From Otatea glauca (lineage: Eukaryota; Streptophyta; Magnoliopsida; Poales; Poaceae), in NCBI GenBank assembly GCA_036346275.1, contig CM070727.1, positions 7,989,760 to 8,053,759 of the forward strand: 64,000 nucleotides of DNA, written 5' to 3'. The notes beneath the pieces were generated by a model. The model did not search any database and was not told the origin of the DNA. It saw only the letters and a list, made by a program, of their open reading frames with translations. Shown here one piece after another: positions 22,090 to 33,451 of this stretch; positions within the stretch are counted from its first letter, which is position 1; each line of letters opens with the position of its first letter. Both the position numbers and the translations under genes were made by a program.

Positions 22090-23425
22090 TCTTATTTCCT
22101 CGCAGCGGACGTACGCGCACCGACAGGTGAGGAGGTCCTACCTCGAGTTCGTTCGGGATTTCGACCGCCTCGACGACGAGGACGTGCGGTGGACGCCATA
22201 CACCGCGTACGACGTCCACGCCCGAGCACCTTACGGGGTCTCCGTGCTTTGCACGCGAGATGAGGCCTTCTGGCTCACCCATAAGGTTGTCGTCTTTGAC
22301 ATATGTGTCGAGGAGTACTCCCCGCACCGAGTGTTGCGACAGTTCAGCCTGTTCCAGTCCTTTCCCTTGCCGCCTCGTCATGTTGTCGCACGTGGCGCTC
22401 ACAGGTACTTCTCCTGATCCTAGTACTCCGCATCTCTGCAGAATGAATATGGTGTGTACTTCCTGTTTTTGCATTGCAGGATGACCCGTATGGGTGCTGA
22501 AGTGGGCACTCGATTCGCGACCGTATGCGACCATGGGCGAGGCGATGGGGACGCCGCGACTCGGCGAGAGGTCACCGAGACCCGGCCGTCGACCACGACA
22601 TGTCGATGAGTACATGGAGTGGTTCGCACCAGCGCACTCGCCTCGGTGGGGTACACACCAAGACCGTATGTCGCCTGGCGAGCATCGATAGCGGACACGT
22701 ACCCTTCACAGATGTCCCAGAGGGACAACTCCGCGGTAAGTGTCGTAATCGAAGCTACATTGGCACGTCTTTTTCATGTAAATTACTTAATACCAATCTG
22801 ACGTTACATGTAAGCACATCTCGTCGGGGAGGTTGAGGTGGAGACTATGTCCATGTTGGCGCACCTTCGGGCGGGCATACAGCTGACCACCGCCGAGGCC
22901 GAGGTAGCTTGGGAGCGGTTCCTCGATAGGATGAGGCGGTTGGGTCTCTTGGCCACCAACCGGAGGTGCGGAGACGTCGGCGAACGCAACACACCACGTC
23001 CCCGCGGCCCAGCACCTCGCTCTACCCCCCGGTGCCTCGTTACGTTCCCACACAGCTGCAGTGGGGACAGTGGGCTGAAGAGGCTCCTTCCTCATCTCGC
23101 CCTACCCTGCCGGTTCCTCGTTACGCTCCCACGCAGCAGCAGTGGGGATAGTGGGCTGCGGAGGCTCCCTCGTCGTCTCGCGCCCCAGCAGGACTCCAGG
23201 GTGGTTTCGATGACCCTGCGGACCTCGAGTTCGATCTGGAGGAGTACCTGTCGACCGACTACCTCGCCCCCTCTCAGCTCTCGGGAGCGCCGCTACAGGA
23301 CACGTCCTCGTCGCCGCCACACTAATCTACCCCTGCGCCGCAGGGCCGGCCTAGGAGGGACGTCCGTCCGCCGTCGTCACTCACGTACCCCACGGGCCAG
23401 ATCAGGAAGCGTGACCGTGATTGAC
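22090..23425 (+). pseudogene. C-terminal part of a plant mobile domain (PMD) gene in MULE-1
   Basis: After the deletion junction, the frame at 22127 onward reads RRSYLEFVRDFDRLDDEDVRW, continuing through PYTAYDVHA, GVSVLCTRDEAFWLTH, VVVFDICVEEYSPHRVLRQF and LPPRHVVARGAH. This is the C-terminal half of the PMD fold, the aminotransferase-like plant mobile domain known from MAIN/MAIL proteins and from many plant transposons. Later segments (22600-23430) include EYMEWFAP, a helical AEAEVAWERFLDRMRRLGL run and a Pro/Gln-rich tail, in several frames with probable introns (acceptor-like TTGCAGGATG at about 22480). The N-terminal half with TFHLPCGEM is missing here but present in MULE-2. The molecular role of PMD in transposons is not settled. 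Confidence 0.75.
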
Positions 23426-23769
23426 TAGTTATCTGAGACGTATTTTGTAATGCCTTTACGTTGTGACATATTATATAAGCTATGCGAGTTAGTAACATGA
23501 GTGCCTTATCACTTTAAATTGTGCAAATCCATGTATGTTTTATTAATGGTGCGGAGATTGCTTTGCCTATGCCACACGACGTGACAACACACCAACGCCT
23601 CGATGCACCTATCGCCTCTAGTTGGGGCGATCACTCCATACCCTGGCGATATCTGCCCTTTATAACATTCGTTCTCACTCGCGGTCTCGCAAAGACAGCA
23701 GCGAGAGAGGAAGAAAGAATAGAGGAGAGGAGGGAAGGAGGGAGGAAAAAAATTCAGGATCAATCGAAA

Positions 23770-24391
23770 ATGCCAAGGCGTGCAAGTGCAAAGAGAAAGG
23801 GGAAAGCAAAGGAAGAAGCAAGTGGCCCGCGCAATTTAGCGTACCAAGATCTCTTCCTACCTCGTGGAGCTGTAGCACCCATGTGTATGTGCGAAGACCC
23901 TTGCAGGCTTGTCCGCTCTTGGAAAATTCCAACTTGGAAGAGGAGGTATTGGAAGTGCCGCAACTACGCCTTCGATCCGCCGGAGAAGAGCCTAAAGGAT
24001 CGCCTCATGGTAACAATCGTACGAGTTACGTAATATTTGTGAATGAAACTTTGCTAATTTACGTTTAATGCAGTCACCTCCGCCACTGTGTGAATTTGAG
24101 CAGTGGTTTGATACGGAGATCAACCCCGATGACCAACGGCTTATTGACCAAGCCAGCCGCGGGAGGAGTTCAGCGGTAGCTTCAAGAGCGTGCGATGCCA
24201 CCGCGAGGAGGCACGTAGGAAGGAAGCGGAGGAGAAGGAGGCCGGCGAGAGAGGAAGCGAGAGAGGCGCGGCGTGCGAGATGCCCACCGGAGGCATGGCG
24301 AATGGGAAGTGGCCTCGAAGCACTCGATGAGCGTCTAGTTTTAACTTTCAAATTCCTTGCTCGTGGTACTCCTTCCAGTTTTAAGCCGTAA
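23770..24391 (+). CDS. GRF-type zinc-finger protein carried by MULE-1
   Basis: Two exons, 23770-24009 and 24074-24391, with donor ATG/GTAACA and acceptor TTAATGCAG; predicted 185 aa from the ATG at 23770. The N-terminus is Lys/Arg-rich (PRRASAKRKGKAK). A zinc-finger-like domain follows: Cys39-x-Cys41, then RRYWKCRNYAF (Cys63) and, in exon 2, LCEFEQWFDTEI (Cys86). This resembles the GRF-type finger (CxC, FYxC, CxFFxW), a nucleic-acid-binding module. The last 80 residues are Arg-rich. An alternative frame from about 24160 reads EEARRKEAEEKEA, a more natural coiled tail, so a small frameshift may have happened. A truncated relative is in MULE-2 (about 40240-40557). Possible accessory or DNA-binding role for the element; inference only. 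Confidence 0.65.
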
Positions 24392-25509
24392 TAAAGAGTG
24401 TGGCCTACCTTATTTTTCGTAGTAACCTACGATTCGACCTTCGTTATGATATTTCGCATGCTGCCGAAAAGGCTTAAGCGTTTCATTGTTGTCTCGACCA
24501 TAATACTTTGGGTTATTGCACTGGCAGGATTAATATGCAAAGCAAGGTTTAAATAAAATATTTTCCCGCCATATGGTACTGCATATATCGAAGAGCAAAC
24601 CTGGGCCGTTCTCCCTACAAATTACATTTGAACATGATATTTCGCGGGGTGCTGAAAAGGCTTTAGTGTGTCATGCAAGTGAGGCTACTTACAATCATTT
24701 AGTTTATTCAACTGAGCTCATTCCTATTTTTTTTTCAAAAATGGGACACCTAACACCCTACGAACAAGACAGATTTATTTCAGGATTTTTCGAGCCATGG
24801 TTCGTATAGTTTGTTCACAATACACTAAGTGGCATTTAAGTAAAATTGATTTATACAATCTAAATTTGCACGACACATCGTACTTTTCACAACGTAATGC
24901 AAATGCTTATATATTAATTAATATTTCAAAATTTAACTTGTTCTAGTTGGACCTTCCTAGTAATGCGACGACATTTAACGGTAGTTCTCGAGATTTTAAT
25001 AGCCTTAATATACCATGCGCGTGGGATCATTCTTGGCGCCGACGTCGGATGTAGTCGAAGGCTGCTGATGCATGGCGCGATCGACGAGATAAAGGCTCGC
25101 TTCCGACTTCCTGCGAAAGATACGACTTCGAGTCACTTAAATATAACATATGTCAGTAAATCGATACTAAGAGGTATCAATAATTTAAAGATTAGTTCTT
25201 TCAACTTATGGTATATTTTGCCCAATACATACAAAAAATTACAGTAAATAATACTAACAGGTATCACGTACTTAAAGATCGGTATTTTCGTTAAAATTTA
25301 TTTCTAATCAATACTAAGAGGTATTAACTGTTTAAAGATATAAAATATTAAAGTATATCACAAGTATGACCATTTCTGTTATTTTTCTCCTATTGATTAT
25401 TCTCGAAAACGAATTTAGGAATTAAAATTACAAAAAAAAAATCAGTCATGTCGCCCAAGTATGGGGTGACAGGTTTGTTCCCGTTAGTTGCCGTTAGGGT
25501 TGGGGGCGA
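24392..25509 (+). other. AT-rich 3' part of MULE-1, no gene seen
   Basis: Between the GRF gene and the right terminal repeat the sequence is AT-rich, with short open frames (24573-24809, 24963-25247) that show no domain. The word ATACTAA(C/G)AGGTATCA recurs near 25168, 25250 and 25313, a small dispersed repeat. Near 25450-25530 the sequence turns GC-rich with several GCGA/TCGC inverted words that begin the terminal repeat. Confidence 0.5.
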
Positions 25510-25615
25510 TCGCCCAGTGCAGTACTGGGGCGACAGGGGCCTAAAAGCGGAATTTTTTCACCCCGGTGCCTAGTTTTGAAAAAAAGATTAAAAAAATATT
25601 AAAGAAAAAAAATTC
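25510..25615 (-). repeat. Right terminal inverted repeat of MULE-1
   Basis: Read on the minus strand it begins GAATTTTTTTTCTTTAATAT and continues with TTTTTTTCAAAACTAGGC, GGGGTGAAAAAATTCCGC and CCTGTCGCCCCAGTACTG, aligning with 18340-18440. It is followed directly by the 10-bp duplication TCACCAATTA (25616-25625). Confidence 0.88.
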
Positions 25616-26031
25616 TCACCAATTACACCTTGTGCATCAGATCGAGATCTACAGTTCTCAAACCCACTTCATTTTCCATTCGAAAAAACAAAGCCCATTC
25701 GATATCCCAATCCCAGTAACCAAAACCGGGTTATTATCATCACACTCCGACAGGCTATTATGTAGCCGCCGATAAATAATACTCCCTCCGTTTATAAATA
25801 TAAGACGTATTTTGACTTTATACAATGATTAATGTTATGATGAAATTGAGAAAGGTACGAGCGAAAATGACTTAGATACCCCACTTAATTGTTTTGAAAG
25901 ATGAGAGATAATAGTTTGTGTGTGATGGTAATGAATAAATGTATATAGTTGAGAGAGAATAAATAAAGCTATAGTAAAAATTCATCATTAAGTCTATATA
26001 TAAATTTTATATTTCTAAATAAGATCGTTTG

Positions 26032-26258
26032 TGTTGGGAAACCACGTGGCCCAATGAAAAGCCCACGATGGTCCCTTAGCCGAAACCCTAGGCGACTACT
26101 ATATAAGGAGGAGGGGGTCCCCCCTATGTACAAGCAATCAGAAATCAATAAAGAATTCTGCCGTCGCTCCCCATATACCTGTGTGTGTCTCTCTCTCTGT
26201 TCTCCACTTTAGATCTGTTCGGGAACCCCGGACTATTCGATAGCGAGGTTCCTTAACA
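26032..26258 (+). repeat. 5' LTR of the copia element
   Basis: Starts TGTTGGG and ends CCTTAACA. It contains a G-box (CACGTG, near 26043), a TATA box (CTATATAAGG, near 26098), a GGAGGGGGTCCCCCC stretch and AATAAAG (near 26147), which could serve as a polyadenylation signal. CGTTATCAGCACGAAGC follows directly and is the probable primer-binding region; I did not assign the tRNA. Confidence 0.9.
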
Positions 26259-26439
26259 CGTTATCAGCACGAAGCTCTATCGGTGTTCAGATTGAAAGGT
26301 GAGAAAGGTGAGAATCGGCGATTGAATCTAAACGCTTATCGTTTCTATGCATGCATCTATCCTACGCATCTTGTACCGTTTTCGTCACGTGGCAAGAAGC
26401 TATAAGACGATCGCTCGAAGCTACTCGGCACGAAGCTAC

Positions 26440-27300
26440 AACACCCAGAAAAAAAAGGAAAAATAGTAGACGCCTCGGTATGCGCGCTTGAAGCGCCGTC
26501 GCCGCGCCGCAGCAACATTGCCTCGGCCGACACACCGGCCGCCGTCGCCACGCGCTTGAAGCGCCGCCATTGCGCTACGTGCGCTGCCTTGAAAGCGCGC
26601 CCGATGGCACCGGCGCCCGACCTCCGACACGAAGCCCGTATGCTTGTTGCCCGGTGAAGCTCGACGCGGTGCCTCTTCACCATCCGGCGCGCCTCGGCTC
26701 GACCGCGACCGCCTCTGCCCGACCGGCGCCCGCTCCGCGGCCATCGCGCGATGCCCTCGCCGGCGCGCATGAAGCCGTACCCCACTCCGACGGCCGCTGC
26801 GTAGGCGCTCGGCCGGCGCCGACCGTCGCGCGCAAAAGCACACAGCGTCGCCTTCCGAACCGTCGTGCGTCGTTGCCTCCGCCGCGCCTCGACCGCCGTG
26901 ACTCGTAGTTGCCTTGGTCGCCTCGGCACCTCCGACCCGCACCGCCCGAAGAAGAAGCGGCGCGACCGCCCGGCCGACGCGGCGCCCGCTCGAAGAAGCG
27001 GTGGCGGCGCTTCGCGACGGCGCTTCGAAGAAGCGGCATGGCTGCGCGCGCCGCCGTGCGGACCCCTCCGACTAGCCTCGGCCATCGCCGTGGCCTCGCC
27101 GTCGCGCGCGCTCCGCGCCTCCCTCGCCAGTGCCCGCTCCGCGCCCTCGGCTGGCTGGAAGAAGAAGCGACGGCACGGGAAGAAAAGGCGGCGGCGGCTG
27201 GGCGGCTAGGGGAAACCCTAGCCGCGCGTGGACTTGGACCAGAAAGGGGAGGCCCTGCAGGCCGATTCGGGAGAGAAAAAAAAAGAAAAAGAAAGAAATG
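26440..27300 (+). other. GC-rich leader insert between the 5' LTR and gag
   Basis: About 850 bases of strikingly GC-rich DNA (repeated GCCGCCG/CGCGCC words) inside an otherwise AT-rich element. It gives long open frames in several registers on both strands, all rich in Arg, Ala, Pro and Gly, with no recognised domain. It ends in a GAAAAGAAAAAG purine tract. It may be an unusual untranslated leader or captured host DNA. Confidence 0.5.
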
Positions 27301-27564
27301 GAAAAGAAAAAAGAGAGAGAGAAAAATTGCAGAAAAATTTGAAAAAATGCTAGAAAATCAAGAAGATTTTTTGGCTCTGTTTTTAATTTTTCTAGCTTTA
27401 TTTCTCTGTTTTTTATGTATAATCTTTATGAATTTGAATTCATTGCTAAATTTTATACTCTGAAATGCATAGCAATTTATTCTTCTGCACTTTATGCTTT
27501 TTGCAACCATTTTCTATTAGATTACACGCAATAATCTAATGTCAGAATTTTGAAATCATGCAGA

Positions 27565-28555
27565 TGTCCGGCATCATGAATCGTGAGTTTGAAGAAGCGG
27601 CCCTTGCAGTCGAACTACCTCACTTGGGCATCGGACGTGAAGATCGTTCTTGGGGGCAAGAAGCTCCGCGCCGCAATTGGTCTAGGGTCCTCGCAGGACG
27701 CGAAACCTACTGCCGAGCAAAACGATCAAGCCCTGCATTTTCTCAGGGACCACCTCTCAGCCACTTTGAAGATCGAATACATGGCTGAGGAGAATGCACA
27801 TGAGCTTTGGACTGCACTTTAGAAGCGGTTCGAAAAGCTCAAGTACACCATCTTGACGTACACCATCTTGACCCAAGCACAACAAGATTGGGTACTCCTG
27901 AGGTTTGCAGACTTTAAGATAGTGACCGAGTACAATTCTGCCTTGCACAGAATTTGTACCAATCTCTCCCTATGTGGCAAGAAGATCACTGATGAGGAGA
28001 AGATTGAGAAAACTCTCTCCACCTTCCACCCAAATGCTATCAGAGTGCACTTGACTATCGTCGGGCGCATACAAGGAGTATAGCGGCGATTGATGTAATG
28101 CAAGTTGCGGAATCACAAGGCGATGTTCTACGCAAGAACTATGTCTCGCAGACCACTGGGCGAGGCAATCGGCACAAAGTCAATGCCAATAGCTACAAGG
28201 TGAGAAAGCCCATTAATGAGAAAGAAGGGCAAGCGGGGTGGGAAAGAGAGGACTCGGGCCAAAGGAAAGTCAAAGCCCGGTGAAAAGGATGACAAAGAAA
28301 AGGCACACGCCAAGCCGTATGGACAATGAGAACCAAGCGTGCTTGGTGTGGCACATGGGACACTGGTCGAAGATATGTCGAGAATCCAAGGAAGTGATCA
28401 GCATATCGGGCTAAGAGGAAGGCAAAGAAAACGCCCCATGAGGCGCGCCGCCAACATCGGTGATGATGATGCCATGGATGAAGATACCCACTTGTCTCAT
28501 TCTCACAGAATAGCACGAACATCGATCTGCGACCAATTTTATGGCGAATGAAGAA
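27565..28555 (+). pseudogene. copia gag remnant
   Basis: Contains the UBN2-like gag signature: SNYLTWASDVKIVL near 27610, then an Asp/Glu-rich helical region, NAHELWTAL and, after an in-frame TAG at 27820-27822, RFEKLKYTILTQAQQDWVLL and further helical segments to 28083. A damaged zinc-knuckle region (CLVWHMGHWSKICRE, about 28336-28385) follows. A frameshift separates the ATG region (27575) from the body. The capsid protein packages element RNA. Confidence 0.8.
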
Positions 28556-28799
28556 AACTTCTGCGATGACATAGAAGCGAAAATAATGCATATTTCTGAT
28601 TACATTTAATGTTTTTAGATTATAGTTGTTAGCATTTTCTTTGAATAATGAATTGTAAGCTCTAGAAGAGCATACTTCTCTCATGAATAAATATGCAATT
28701 TATTCTTTATTCCAGTATTATTTAATTTGCAAGCAATGTTTGAATTATTTTGCCGCTGTTTGATTGGAATTATATTTCTTTTATCTAGAAATCGTGTAG

Positions 28800-30130
28800 C
28801 GCCCAAATGGAAGAGATATGCATTGTTGATAGTGGCACAACAAATACCATCTTAAGAGAGTCTAAATACTTCCGATCGATCACGAAGAACGCTGGAAAGA
28901 TTACTCGATCGCGAGGCGACTCATATGTAATCGGCTCGGGAAGAGCCACTATTATATTGCCTCTGGTACAACTTTGGTAATTGAAGAAGCCCTTTTGTAC
29001 CACTGAATCAACGCACTCTCTTAAGCTTCAAAGACATCCGCGCCAATGGTTTTCATGTAGAAACCAACGAAGAAAATGGCAACGAATACTTGTGCATTGT
29101 GAAGCACGCGGTATGTGGAAAAATGGTATTAGAAAAATGTCCCTCATATGAATCTGGGTTGTACTACACGAATATTCATGCACCCGAAGTGTATACTTCC
29201 TTGAAGACTGTTTTTAGAAGCTCTGAGTTATTTTCTTTATGGTATAGTAGATTAGGTCATCCTGGTCTTAGAATGATGAGAAATATAGTGAACAACTCAC
29301 AAGGTCATGGCATTAATGTTAAAAATTTCCCGAATCATTAAGATTTTGTGTGCCCTGCATGTGCCACCGGGAAATTAATAACCAGACCCTCTGTCATGAA
29401 AGTGCAAAGTGAAATTCCTGCATTCCTGGAACTCATCCAGGGGGATATTTGCGGCCCGATTCAGCCCATGTCAGGGCCGTTTCGGTACTTTATGGTGCTC
29501 ATCGATGCTTCCTCGAAATGGTCGCATGTATGCTTATTATCAACAAGAAACCATACTTTTGCAAAGCTGATCTCGCAGATCATAAGAATTAAGAATGCTT
29601 TCCCCGATCATCGCGTGAAATCCATTAGAATGGACAATACCGAAGAATTTACTTCAAAGGCATTTGATGATTATTGCGACAACGGGGATAGCGATTGAGC
29701 ACTCGATCCGCATGCGTCCACCGCAGAATGGACTAGCGAAGCACTAATAAAGAGGTTAAGTTCATTGCCGGGCGCTTTTGTAGAGTTGTAACTTGCCCAA
29801 CACTTGTTGGGGACACGCGATCTGCACGCAGCAGCTTTTATCAATTTGGACCGTCGGCCTACAACATCCATTCCCTATGCGGCTTGTGCGGGATCATCGA
29901 AGATCTCCCATCTCAGGAAATTTGGGTGTATGGTATATGTACCTATACCACCCCCTCAACGGACTGCAATGGGCCCTCTCCGAAAGTCTGGGATATACGT
30001 TGGTTATGAGAGTGCATCCATAATCAGGTATCTGGAACCCATGACTCGAGACTTGCATCTGACCGATTCATTGATTGCATCTTTAGCGAGGACCGTTTCC
30101 GTCATTAGGGAGAAATCAACCTTTGGATGA
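28800..30130 (+). pseudogene. copia protease and integrase remnant
   Basis: The protease active-site word CIVDSGTTNTI is near 28822-28855, with aspartate at 28828-28830. The integrase zinc-binding part shows LGHPGLRMM and CPACATGK (29250-29380) with a stop between them. The catalytic core shows GDICGPIQPMSG, IDASSKWSHV and RMDNTEEFTSKAF; the glutamate is kept but the usual Gly before it is Glu. The C-terminal part continues in another frame (29804-30130) with LRKFGCMVY and KSGIYVGYES. Several stops and frameshifts. Confidence 0.85.
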
Positions 30131-30719
30131 AAAATGCCAAGAAATCATATGGCACTCCACTGGGATCCCCGCACATGACCCCCGCACTAATGAAGCAAAT
30201 CAAGAAGTTCAGAAGATAATTGATTTGCAGAATTTAGCAAATGAACTGCCTGATCATTTTTGTGATCTGAAGGGTGTGGTTAAGTCGCATGTACCCGCAA
30301 GAAATGCACTAGAAAGGGTGGAAATACCAAAGAAAATAGAAGGTATCCCTAATCCTGTTCAGAGGCCTCAAAGAAAAAGAACAGGAAATCTGGCTCCTCA
30401 AACCCAAAGTACCCGGAGACGTCTGGAGAAAACTGGGCGAGAGGAATTACCACAACCAGTCACGAAAATACCCCAAGGATAGAGGGGGAGCCAGTTGAGA
30501 CCTGGCACTAGAAATAAGCCAACAGAAAAGGCAATTCCAGACTTGAATCTTCCACTGTAGGAAGTCGCCGGAAATAATGTGTGCGCACACATAGGCGATG
30601 AAAAGCTAAAGGAACTTGCTCCTGCGATAGGGAAAAGCAGCGAAGAGCAAGTATAAGTGCATGAAGCACCCCATGAAGAAATGGCCATAAACTTTGTAAT
30701 AACGGAGAATCCTGAATAG

Positions 30720-32416
30720 AGCAACGACCAGCGTTGATGCATACTTCGCAAAGAAGATTGCCTCGATCATTGATCATGATCCCGAGCACTGCATCTCGCG
30801 AGTGCAAGAAAAGGCTAAATTGGGAAGAATGGAAAAAGGCAATCAACTGCGAGTTAGTCTCTCGAACAAGAGAGAGGTGTTTAGGCCCGTATGCCGCACA
30901 CCTCCCCATATAAACCCTGTAGGTCACAAATGGGTCTTTGTTCGGAAGAGGAATGAAAACAACGAAGTTGTAAGGTACAAGGCAATGCTTGTAGCTCAAG
31001 GTTTCACTCAACGTCATGGAGTTGATTATGAAGAAACCTATTCTCCGGTCATGGGAGGAATTACCTTTAGATATTTGATCTCAATGGCAGTCAACTTGAA
31101 GTTGAGAATAAAGCTAATGGATGTTGTCACAAAGACATATTTGTATGGAAACTTGGATTGGAGATATACATGAAAGTCTGGAAGGAATTCCTATCCCGAA
31201 CCAAGGCAGACAAATAGAAACATGTACAGTGTGAAATTGGAGAAATCCTTGTATGAAATTTGAAGCGATCGGGAAGAATGTGGTACAATCGCTTGAGTGA
31301 CTTTCTCTGCAAGAAAGGCTATACAAACAGCAAAGATTGTCCATGTGTGTTTATACAGCGATCTCTGAATGGATTCTGTATAATCTCTGTCTATGTAGAT
31401 GACTTGAACATCATTGGGACGGATGAAGAAATTAAAGAAGCATGCTCATACTTGAAGTCTGAGTTTGAAATGAAGGATTTGGGTAAAACCAAGTTTTATT
31501 TAGGCTTACAACCTGAACATGTCCAAGGAGGAATCTTGGTACATCAATTAACTTACACGCAGAAAGTGTTGGAAATGTTTGGCTTTGAAAAGGCATATCC
31601 TGCAAAGACTCCAATGGTCGGAAGGTCACTTCAAGCAGATCTAGACCCATACAGACCTAGAGAAGAGGGGGAGGAAGTCCTAGGAGCAGAATTACCATAT
31701 CAGTTAGAGCGCTCATGTACCTTGCGAATAGCACTAGGCCGGACATTGCGTTCGCTGTGAATTTGCTAGCCCGGTACAGTGCAGAACCCACTAAAAGGCA
31801 TTGGAAAGGGATCAAGGATATCTTCCGTTACCTCCAAGGAAGCAAAGATCTTGGTTTGTTCTTTAGAAGAAACAATGAATTTAATTTAGTTGGCTACGTC
31901 GATACTGGGTATTTATCAGACCCGCATACTGGTAAGTCCCAAACTGGCTATGTTTTCCTATGTGGAGGAACAACAATTTCTTGGAAGTCGTCTAAGCAGA
32001 CCCTTGTCTCGACGTCGACAAACCACTCGGAAATCATTGCTTTGTATGAAGCATCTCGTGAATGTGCATGGCTCAGAAGAATGGTTCACCACATCCAGCA
32101 GTCATGTGGCTTGAACATTGAGCAAACTCCCACGATCATATATGAAGATAATGCAGCTTGTGTTGCCCAAGCACAGATAGGTTATGTGAAGAGCAATCTC
32201 ACGAAGCATATTAACCCCAAGTTCTTCTATGCTCACGAATTGCATAAGATGAACGAGATCAAGATATTGCATACTAAGTCATGTGAAAATCTCGCAGATT
32301 TGTTCACTAAATCACTCCCAGCATCTACTTTTGAAAAGTGCGTAAAAGGGATTGGAATGATGAGACTTAGAGAAGTGCAGATTTCAGGGGGAGATATTTC
32401 ACATACTCCCACATGA
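30720..32416 (+). pseudogene. copia reverse transcriptase and RNase H remnant
   Basis: Reverse transcriptase words include HKWVFVRKRN, YKAMLVAQGFTQRHGVDYEETYS (present as overlapping shorter blocks), the catalytic YVDDLNIIG near 31400 and LGKTKFYLGLQ. The RNase H part (31715-32416) is open and well preserved, with STRPDIAFAVNLLARYS, the catalytic-strand words GYVDTGYLSD and SWKSSKQ, and the C-terminal ENLADLFTKSLP. A frame break lies between 31160 and 31260 and another near 31690-31740. The better preserved 3' end is usual in ageing copia copies. Confidence 0.88.
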
Positions 32417-32662
32417 ATCTCAAACATGAATTATGAATACCCAACATGAATCTCAAAGATTAGCAATTGAAGTTGGGTGAATTGTACTCTTTTTCCTCAT
32501 CAAGTTTTTCATAAAGTTTTTTTGCATAAGGTTTTAACGAGGCAATTCGTGCAACATAGTAAGCGTATGCTATGTACTCTTTCTCCAAGTATTTTTCCCA
32601 TTGGGTTTTTCTGGAGTTTTAATGAGGCATATGCATCTCGCGGCAAAGGGCCCAAGGGGGAG

Positions 32663-32861
32663 TGTTGGGAAACCACGTGGCCCAATGAAAAACCCACGAT
32701 GGTCCCTTAGCCGAAACCCTAGACGACTACTATATAAGGAGGAGGGGGTCCCCCTATGTACAAGCAATCAGAAATCAATAAAGAATTCTGCCGTCGCTCC
32801 CCATATACCTGTATCTCTCTCTCTTCTCCACTTTAGATCTGTTCGGGAACCCCGGACTATT
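32663..32861 (+). repeat. 3' LTR of the copia element, 3' end missing
   Basis: Aligns with the 5' LTR from TGTTGGGAAACC to GGACTATT, with a few substitutions and small gaps (for example CTATCTCTC against GTGTGTCTC). It then runs straight into the Stowaway right end at 32862, lacking the last 28 or so bases present in the 5' LTR. Confidence 0.9.
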
Positions 32862-33226
32862 GATCTTATATTTATATTTATGATCGGAGGGAGTACATGC
32901 CCGGCGATGCGTGACGGCCCATCCACAACCGGGCAAGAAACGGCTGCTCTCGGCCTAGTTCGGTTGGCCCACCCGCAACCGCAGGCAACCCAACCAGGAA
33001 ACGTGTTTCGTCTACTTTCTACGGTATCATTCTGTCCTACCAACGAAACGTTCGGGATGTGCGATGAGCACGGCGAGAAATTTGTCTCATACGTTGTCGC
33101 CGTCGCTGGGTTCTTCCGTCCTCGTGTCCTGCTAATCCGAACTAATATATTTTGCTCTCGTTGATGCATGAATGTACGTACCTTGAACAGTTGAGCTAGC
33201 TGTTCTGACCGGTTCGATCTGGCAAA

Positions 33227-33233
33227 TATAAAA
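33227..33233 (+). promoter_or_regulatory. TATA box conserved between duplicate copies A and B
   Basis: TATAAAA inside the block GCAAATATAAAAGCAGCGCT, which recurs around 41961-41967 in copy B. The following 40 bases (TTGGAGCTAC, then an AATC-rich stretch) are also similar. It looks like the core promoter of an unrecognised transcript. Confidence 0.4.
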
Positions 33234-33451
33234 GCAGCGCTCGTTGGAGCTACTCTCAGGAGGGGAATCTGAACGTGCCAATTAATCCTTGTCCTGGAAC
33301 CCTAGCAACGCCGGCAGAATATGCCGAAAGACTTATTTTATTGTGTGCGGAACATTGTCCACTTCTGTCTGTGGTAACTACAGTGAACACTTTGAATGAT
33401 TAGTCTATACGAGAGCTTTCATATCGATGAATGAACCTGAGGCAAATTGAG

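Larger units (their letters stand above)
18340..25615 (+). mobile_element. Mutator-like element 1 (MULE-1), 7.3 kb, degenerate, with PMD and GRF cargo
   Basis: Bounded by terminal inverted repeats of about 100 bp and a perfect 10-bp target-site duplication. Order on the plus strand: terminal repeat, purine-rich tract (18540-18610), 177-bp subterminal array, MURA-type transposase pseudogene, C-terminal part of a plant mobile domain gene, GRF-type zinc-finger gene, AT-rich spacer, terminal repeat. It is about 7.3 kb, long enough to have been autonomous. Nonsense mutations, frameshifts and an internal deletion relative to MULE-2 mean it cannot now encode an intact transposase in one frame. The closest relative here is MULE-2, which has the same orientation and gene order. 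Confidence 0.9.
26032..32861 (+). mobile_element. Ty1/copia LTR retrotransposon, degenerate
   Basis: Short LTRs of about 227 bp begin TGTTGGGAAACCACGTGG. Internal order is gag, protease, integrase, reverse transcriptase, RNase H, which defines Ty1/copia. A purine tract ending AAGGGGGAG (32653-32662) precedes the 3' LTR and is the probable polypurine primer. Many stops and frameshifts interrupt the polyprotein, so the copy is not competent. A 5-bp sequence (GTTTG, 26027-26031) precedes the 5' LTR but is not found after the 3' LTR, whose end is truncated. Confidence 0.92.
25782..32893. mobile_element. Stowaway-type MITE split by a copia retrotransposon
   Basis: The left end CTCCCTCCGTTTATAAATAT (25782 on) and the right end ATCGGAGGGAG (32883-32893) form the classic Stowaway terminal repeat, flanked by TA on both sides (25780-25781 and 32894-32895). 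The element body is 25782-26031 plus 32862-32893. The 6.8 kb between is the copia element. This gives the relative age: the MITE inserted first. Confidence 0.85.

Noticed and set aside
21701..22615. 304-codon open frame on the minus strand
   Set aside because: It lies antisense to the MULE-1 transposase and PMD region, which have recognisable plus-strand motifs. It shows no domain and arises from GC-rich sequence.
26357..27085. 242-codon minus-strand frame in the copia leader
   Set aside because: Arg/Ala-rich reading of very GC-rich DNA; frames in all registers are open, so openness is not evidence of coding.
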